Part shown: positions 14,665 through 19,029 of the stretch, in pieces
How the letters are laid out: each line of letters begins with the position of its first letter
Position numbering within the stretch: position 1 is the first letter of the stretch
Assembly (NCBI GenBank): GCA_026415995.1
Contig: JAOAGB010000109.1
Coordinates: 1 to 19,029 of the forward strand
Source of the DNA: Thermodesulfovibrio sp.
GTDB taxonomy: Bacteria > Nitrospirota > Thermodesulfovibrionia > Thermodesulfovibrionales > Thermodesulfovibrionaceae
Length of the DNA: 19,029 nt
Reading direction: 5' to 3'
The notes under the pieces: model-generated
Seen by the model: only the letters and a program-made list of their open reading frames with translations
Database searches by the model: none
What the model was told of the DNA's origin: nothing
Position numbers and translations under genes: made by a program

Positions 14665-15507
14665 GAAATAATTTTCACTCTTAATAATTATTGGGCTCAG
14701 AAAGGATGTGTAATTCTCCAACCTTACGACCTTGAGGTTGGTGCAGGAACCTTTCATACAGCTACCTTTTTTAGGGTTTTAGGACCTGATGAGTGGAATA
14801 CAGGCTATGTTCAGCCATGCAGGCGTCCCACTGATGGAAGATACGGAGAAAATCCTAATAGATTGGGACAGTATTATCAATATCAGGTAATATTAAAACC
14901 TTCTCCTGAGGCTTCTCAGGAAGTTTATATTGAAAGCTTACAGGCACTCGGAGTTAATCCTTCAAAACATGATATAAGATTTGTTGAGGATGACTGGGAA
15001 AGTCCAACACTTGGTGCATGGGGACTTGGCTGGGAAGTATGGCTTGATGGAATGGAGATAACTCAGTTTACCTATTTTCAACAGGTTGGTGGAATTGATT
15101 TAAAACCTGTTTCCTTAGAGATTACCTATGGACTTGAAAGAATAGCCATGTATCTACAGGGAGTTGAGAATGTTTTTGATATAAAGTGGAATAAACATAT
15201 GACATATGGTGAGATTCACAGGCAAAATGAGATTGAATTTTCTTACTTTAATTTTGACCATTCAGACCCCACTCTTATAAGAAAACATTTTGATGAGTAT
15301 GAAAAAGAGTCTGAGCGTTTAAGAGAGCTGGGATTAGTTTTTCCAGCCTATGAATTTTGCCTTAAATGTTCTCATATGTTTAATCTTTTAGATGCAAGAG
15401 GTGTTCTTTCTGTAGCAGAAAGAACAAACTACATAGCTCGAGTAAGAGCTCTTGCAAAGGGTTGTGCAGAGGCTTATTTGAAAAAAAGATATGGAGACAA
15501 TGAGTGA
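14653..15507 (+). CDS. glyQ: Glycyl-tRNA synthetase alpha subunit
   Basis: The catalytic alpha subunit of the bacterial alpha2beta2 glycyl-tRNA synthetase, charging tRNA-Gly in the cytoplasm. The 284 aa are close to the usual 290-300. Family motifs are [20 protein letters not shown] at the N-terminus, [40 protein letters not shown] and the C-terminal [20 protein letters not shown]. The ATG at 14653 matches the family's MxFQ-type start; an ATG at 14643 is out of frame. There is no Shine-Dalgarno, and a strong promoter ends 8 bp upstream, so the message is probably leaderless. Its stop overlaps the glyS GTG start. Confidence 0.97.
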   Translation: MYFQEIIFTLNNYWAQKGCVILQPYDLEVGAGTFHTATFFRVLGPDEWNTGYVQPCRRPTDGRYGENPNRLGQYYQYQVILKPSPEASQEVYIESLQALGVNPSKHDIRFVEDDWESPTLGAWGLGWEVWLDGMEITQFTYFQQVGGIDLKPVSLEITYGLERIAMYLQGVENVFDIKWNKHMTYGEIHRQNEIEFSYFNFDHSDPTLIRKHFDEYEKESERLRELGLVFPAYEFCLKCSHMFNLLDARGVLSVAERTNYIARVRALAKGCAEAYLKKRYGDNE

Positions 15508-17543
15508 GTAATTTACTCTTTGAAATTGGTGTTGAAGAGATTCCTGCACGATTTTTACCTCATGGAAAGGTTCAACTTGAAGAAAATTTTAAAAAAATTA
15601 CATCTGAATATAGAATAAGTTTATTTGCAATCAAAGTTTTTGTAACTCCAAGAAGGCTTACCATTATTGCTGATTTATCGGAGGAACAGGAACCAGAGGA
15701 AAAGCTAATTTGGGGACCTCCTGCTCACATTGCTTTTAATGAATCGGGAGAACCTAAGGAACCAGCCTTAGCCTTTGCCAAGGCTCAAGGCATTAATGTT
15801 AAAGACTTAAGGATAGAAAAAAAGGGCAAAGGAAATTATGTTTGTGCTTTATTAAAAGAAAAAGGGAAAAAAACAGAGGAGGTGCTCCCTGAAATATTAA
15901 AAAGTCTTTTTACCTCTATAACTTTCCCCAAAATGATGCGTTGGGGCAATGGAAGTTTAAAGTTTGTAAGACCTGTGAGGTGGTTCTTAGCCATCTATAA
16001 AGACAGAGTTATACCTTTTGAAATAGATGGAATAAAAGCAGGAGAATATACTCAAGGACATAGGTTTCTTTCAAAAAATCCGTTGAAGATAGATAAAATC
16101 AGTAACTATGAGAAAATTCTTGAGAGTGCTTTTGTCATAGTAGACCAGAATAAGAGAAAGAGTATAATCATCAGTCAGGCAGATAGCCTTGCCAATAAAG
16201 TTAATGGAAAGATTTTCTGGGACGAGGAATTACTTGATGAAGTCACCAATCTCGTAGAATATCCAGAGGCTGTTTTATGCAGCTTCTCAGAGGCCTATTT
16301 AACATTACCTAAAGAACTGCTTATTACAGTTATGAAAGATCATCAGAGATATTTTTCTATAACTGATACTGAAGGAAAACTTAAAAATTATTTTGTTGTC
16401 ATAGGTAATACAAAGTTAGAAAATGAGGAAAATATAAGAAAAGGTGCTGAAAGAGTCATAAAGGCAAGATTTGAGGATGCAAAATTTTACTATGAAGAAG
16501 ATCTTAAAAAGGGATTTGAACGTCTTCTTGAGGGAACAAAAGGAATAATTTATCATAAAAAACTCGGAAGTTTATACGACAAGGTTCTTAGAATTAACAG
16601 AATTGCTATAAAACTTGCGAATACCATCCTGCCAGAAAAAATTGAATTAATAGAGCTTGCATCAAGATATTGTAAAGCAGACATATCAAGTGGTGTAGTA
16701 GGCGAATTCCCGGAATTACAGGGAATAATGGGAGGATATTATGCAAAACATGCTGGATTTCCAGAAGAAGTGGCTCAGGCAATAAGAGAGCATTATCTTC
16801 CTAAAGGGTTTACTGATGAGATACCTTCTAATGATTTAGGCTGTATAATAAGTATTGCTGACAAACTTGACCATATTTCTTCCTTTTTCTATCTTGGAGA
16901 AATTCCCTCTGGAACAGAGGATCCCTTTGGCTTAAGAAGAGCTGCCAATGCAGTTTTAGCTATACTTTTAAAGAGAAAATATCCTCTGAGCATGGGGGAT
17001 ATTCTTTCAGCATTGGTGGATTTCATATCTGAAGAAGTAAAAGAGCAAATTTCAACTTTTATAAGCCAGAGATTTGAAAGTTTCCTTGAAATGTCAGGTT
17101 ATGATATCAATTTAATTAAAACTATCAGCGAATTGATTTTGACTCGTCCACTCTATGAAATTGAAGAAAGACTGAAAGCAGTAAATGAATTCAAAAATAG
17201 TGATAATTTTGAGGGATTTTTCCTTGCTGTAAAAAGAGTTTCAAATATTATAAGAAATTATGAAAAAGTGCCTTTTAATAGAGACCTTTTAGTTGCATCT
17301 GAAGAGAAAGAACTTTACATTAGTATGGAAGAAACAAGGAAAGAGTTGACTGAGTATTTAAAAAATGAGAGATTTATCGATGCTTTACACCACTTGGATA
17401 GGCTTACACCCATAATAAACAATTTTTTTGACAGGGTTCTTGTAATGGATAAAGACGAATCTATCAAAAGAAATAGGATTGCTCTCTTACAGGAACTTTC
17501 AGAAATACTTAAATCTGTAGCAGACATATCAAAACTTTACTAA
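15504..17543 (+). CDS. glyS: Glycyl-tRNA synthetase beta subunit
   Basis: The beta subunit of tetrameric glycyl-tRNA synthetase, which contributes tRNA binding through its C-terminal part. At 679 aa it is near the usual 690. Visible family signatures are [15 protein letters not shown] at the start, FPKMMRWG around 140, the [15 protein letters not shown] segment near 400, and [14 protein letters not shown] near 467-480. Translation starts at GTG 15504, overlapping the glyQ TGA by four bases (GTGA), with GGAG 7 bp upstream, giving translational coupling and equal subunit amounts. No clear terminator follows; a 95-bp gap leads to pal on the same strand. Confidence 0.97.
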   Translation: MSNLLFEIGVEEIPARFLPHGKVQLEENFKKITSEYRISLFAIKVFVTPRRLTIIADLSEEQEPEEKLIWGPPAHIAFNESGEPKEPALAFAKAQGINVKDLRIEKKGKGNYVCALLKEKGKKTEEVLPEILKSLFTSITFPKMMRWGNGSLKFVRPVRWFLAIYKDRVIPFEIDGIKAGEYTQGHRFLSKNPLKIDKISNYEKILESAFVIVDQNKRKSIIISQADSLANKVNGKIFWDEELLDEVTNLVEYPEAVLCSFSEAYLTLPKELLITVMKDHQRYFSITDTEGKLKNYFVVIGNTKLENEENIRKGAERVIKARFEDAKFYYEEDLKKGFERLLEGTKGIIYHKKLGSLYDKVLRINRIAIKLANTILPEKIELIELASRYCKADISSGVVGEFPELQGIMGGYYAKHAGFPEEVAQAIREHYLPKGFTDEIPSNDLGCIISIADKLDHISSFFYLGEIPSGTEDPFGLRRAANAVLAILLKRKYPLSMGDILSALVDFISEEVKEQISTFISQRFESFLEMSGYDINLIKTISELILTRPLYEIEERLKAVNEFKNSDNFEGFFLAVKRVSNIIRNYEKVPFNRDLLVASEEKELYISMEETRKELTEYLKNERFIDALHHLDRLTPIINNFFDRVLVMDKDESIKRNRIALLQELSEILKSVADISKLY

Positions 17544-17638
17544 AGCTTCTGTCAGCAATTTATTTTTTATTTGTTGTATTATATATGTATGAAAACAATC
17601 CATAAGCCCGCCATTAAAATATTCTCTGGAGGCATAAA

Positions 17639-18193
17639 ATGAATATTAAATTTGCTTTATTGACAATTTTTTGTTTTTTTCTGCTTTTTTCTTGTGCTGA
17701 AAGAAAAGTTTATCTACCCGATGGAAAAGACAAAGGTGAGACTTTAAAGAAAGAAGATAAAATTCAGGATGAACAGACAAAGCCAATTGATAAAGACAGA
17801 TATGATGAATTTACATCAGCTGAAATAAGAGAGATCATAAGGAAACTTCAGGAAGATATAGGTGATATACATTTTGATTATGATAAATATGATATAAGGC
17901 AAAATGATATTCCTACATTAAAAAAAGTTGCCTCTGCATTACAAAAATATCCAAAGCTAAGAGTAATCATTGAAGGACACTGTGATGAAAGAGGAACGAA
18001 TGAATATAATTTTGCACTGGGGCAGAAAAGAGCTAATTCTGCAAAACAATATCTGATAACTCTTGGAGTTTCTTCATCAAGAATAGATATTATAAGCTAT
18101 GGCGAGGAAAAGCCTTTGTGTTCAGAGCAAAATGAGACTTGCTGGCAGAAAAATAGAAGAGCACATTTTGTATTTATTGAGGAGGGAAAATGA
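17639..18193 (+). CDS. pal: Peptidoglycan-associated lipoprotein Pal
   Basis: An outer-membrane lipoprotein of the Tol-Pal system that binds peptidoglycan diaminopimelate and helps pull in the outer membrane at division. The 184 aa begin with a lipoprotein signal ending in the lipobox LFSC (C19), then a charged linker, then an OmpA-C-like domain from about residue 74 with IHFDYDKYDIR, GHCDERGTNEYNFALGQKRA (113-132) and the closing KNRRAHFVF. The position that is threonine in E. coli GHTDERG is cysteine here (C115); C161 and C168 are also present. GGAGG sits 6 bp before the ATG. The stop overlaps the next gene's start (ATGA). The gene directly upstream is glyS, so tolQRAB are not adjacent. Confidence 0.96.
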   Translation: MNIKFALLTIFCFFLLFSCAERKVYLPDGKDKGETLKKEDKIQDEQTKPIDKDRYDEFTSAEIREIIRKLQEDIGDIHFDYDKYDIRQNDIPTLKKVASALQKYPKLRVIIEGHCDERGTNEYNFALGQKRANSAKQYLITLGVSSSRIDIISYGEEKPLCSEQNETCWQKNRRAHFVFIEEGK

Positions 18194-19029
18194 AAAAGGG
18201 CAAGATTAAATTAACATTTATAGGATTGATCTCTTCTTTATTTCTATCAGGATGTGTAACAATGGGTGAATATGAACAGATGAGAGCAGACATTGCAAAA
18301 CTTTATGTGGAGAACAATCAGTTAAGACAGGAAGTTTCTGAACTAAAGACAAGAGTTGATAAAATGTCTTCAGATTTAAATGCTGCTACAGCGTTAAAGG
18401 AAGGACAACTTACTTTAATTTCACAAACACAGGATTATGTCAAGGAATTACAGCTTCTAAAGGGTAGGTTTGAGGAAAACTCATATAACAATGAAAAGAA
18501 GTTTAAAGAATTGAATGAAAAGATAGCTGAATTACAGACTAAAATTACACAGCCTTCCCAGCCTGTTACACCAAAAGAAACAGAACAGAAAAAAACTGTC
18601 TCTGAGCCATTAAAAAATCCAAAAGAAATCTATGATTCAGCCCATATAGATATAAAAGAGAAAAAATATGCTTCTGCAAGGTCTAAATTTGAAGAGATTA
18701 TAAAGAGTTATCCTGACTTTGAGCTTCTTCCCAACTCCTATTTCTGGGTTGCAGAGACCTATTACAATGAAAAGAAATATGAAGAAGCAATACTGTCTTA
18801 TGAGGAATTTCTTAAAAAATATCCAAAACATGAGAAAGCACCAGGAGCGCTTCTTAAAGAGGGTATGGCATTTTTAGAGCTAAAAGACAGAAAAACAGCA
18901 AAGGTAGTCTTTGAGAGAGTTATTGAGAGATATCCTAAATCAAAGGAAGCAGAGATCGCCCAGCAAAAGATAGGTGAAATACTTAAGAGTCAAAATGCTG
19001 GGACAAAGTCAAAATCTAAAACAAAAACA
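18190..19029 (+). CDS. cpoB: Tol-Pal system protein YbgF/CpoB, 3'-truncated by window end
   Basis: A periplasmic TPR protein that coordinates Tol-Pal with peptidoglycan synthesis. The frame is open for 280 codons from ATG 18190 to the end of the window with no stop, so the 3' end is missing, though the lysine-rich last residues suggest few are absent. It begins with a lipoprotein signal (LFLSGC, C22), so it is membrane-anchored, unlike the soluble E. coli CpoB. A coiled coil (about residues 28-120) is followed by a polar linker and tandem TPR-like repeats from about 143, with repeated F-x-x-x-I-x-x-Y-P units (FEEIIKSYP, YEEFLKKYP, FERVIERYP). It is coupled to pal by a 4-bp overlap with RBS GGAGGG. 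Confidence 0.93.
   Translation, partial: MKKGKIKLTFIGLISSLFLSGCVTMGEYEQMRADIAKLYVENNQLRQEVSELKTRVDKMSSDLNAATALKEGQLTLISQTQDYVKELQLLKGRFEENSYNNEKKFKELNEKIAELQTKITQPSQPVTPKETEQKKTVSEPLKNPKEIYDSAHIDIKEKKYASARSKFEEIIKSYPDFELLPNSYFWVAETYYNEKKYEEAILSYEEFLKKYPKHEKAPGALLKEGMAFLELKDRKTAKVVFERVIERYPKSKEAEIAQQKIGEILKSQNAGTKSKSKTKT

Noticed and set aside
17544..17638. A possible terminator after glyS (GCT-TCTGTC-AGC followed by a T-rich stretch)
   Set aside because: The stem is only three base pairs, too weak to support termination.
1..19029. Possible defence system, prophage, transposon or CRISPR content
   Set aside because: No transposase, integrase, phage or CRISPR-like repeat pattern was seen; the genes are housekeeping or respiratory.

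Overview
The window looks like a low-GC, Gram-negative, sulfate-reducing bacterium. The evidence is a complete dsrMKJOP membrane-complex operon, a genuine dsrC with both C-terminal cysteines, a DsrN/CbiA-type amidase, Kdo synthesis (kdsB), the outer-membrane lipoproteins Pal and CpoB, and a two-subunit glycyl-tRNA synthetase. AT-richness, gene content and protein style suggest a Thermodesulfovibrio-like member of the Nitrospirota. That is inference: no rRNA is present and no search was run.

Layout. (1) 2-448, plus strand: the 3' part of kdsB. (2) 426-4045, minus strand: a block read usp -> 97-aa small membrane protein -> TauE/SafE anion exporter -> DUF4881-like membrane-anchored protein -> (hairpin) -> unrecognised four-TM protein. 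(3) 4046-4449: a 404-bp divergent regulatory region. (4) 4450-6093, plus: pyrG, ending at a bidirectional terminator shared with the facing dsr operon. (5) 6143-14614, minus, read from the right: cbiA/dsrN-type amidase -> zinc-ribbon/HEAT-like protein -> dsrC with its own strong RBS and terminator -> RsbRD-N-like gene -> dsrM-K-J-O-P. (6) 14653-17543, plus: glyQ-glyS, divergent from the amidase gene across only 38 bp. (7) 17639-19029, plus: pal-cpoB; cpoB is cut by the window end.

How the genes work together. DsrC carries sulfur from sulfite reductase (DsrAB, not in this window) as a DsrC trisulfide. The DsrMKJOP complex is thought to reduce that trisulfide with electrons from the menaquinone pool and/or periplasmic cytochromes. 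The DsrN-type amidase would make the siroheme amide cofactor of DsrAB. TauE/SafE and its small partners plausibly move a sulfur oxyanion or organosulfonate across the inner membrane. KdsB and PyrG are linked metabolically because KdsB consumes CTP, but here the minus-strand block lies between them.

The most interesting leads are the zinc-ribbon/HEAT gene coupled by overlap to the siroheme-amidase gene, an inverted-repeat array over the likely dsrC promoter, overlapping divergent promoters that predict a leaderless glyQ mRNA, and the usp/small-protein/TauE/DUF4881 block. No tRNA, rRNA, CRISPR array, IS element or attachment site was seen.
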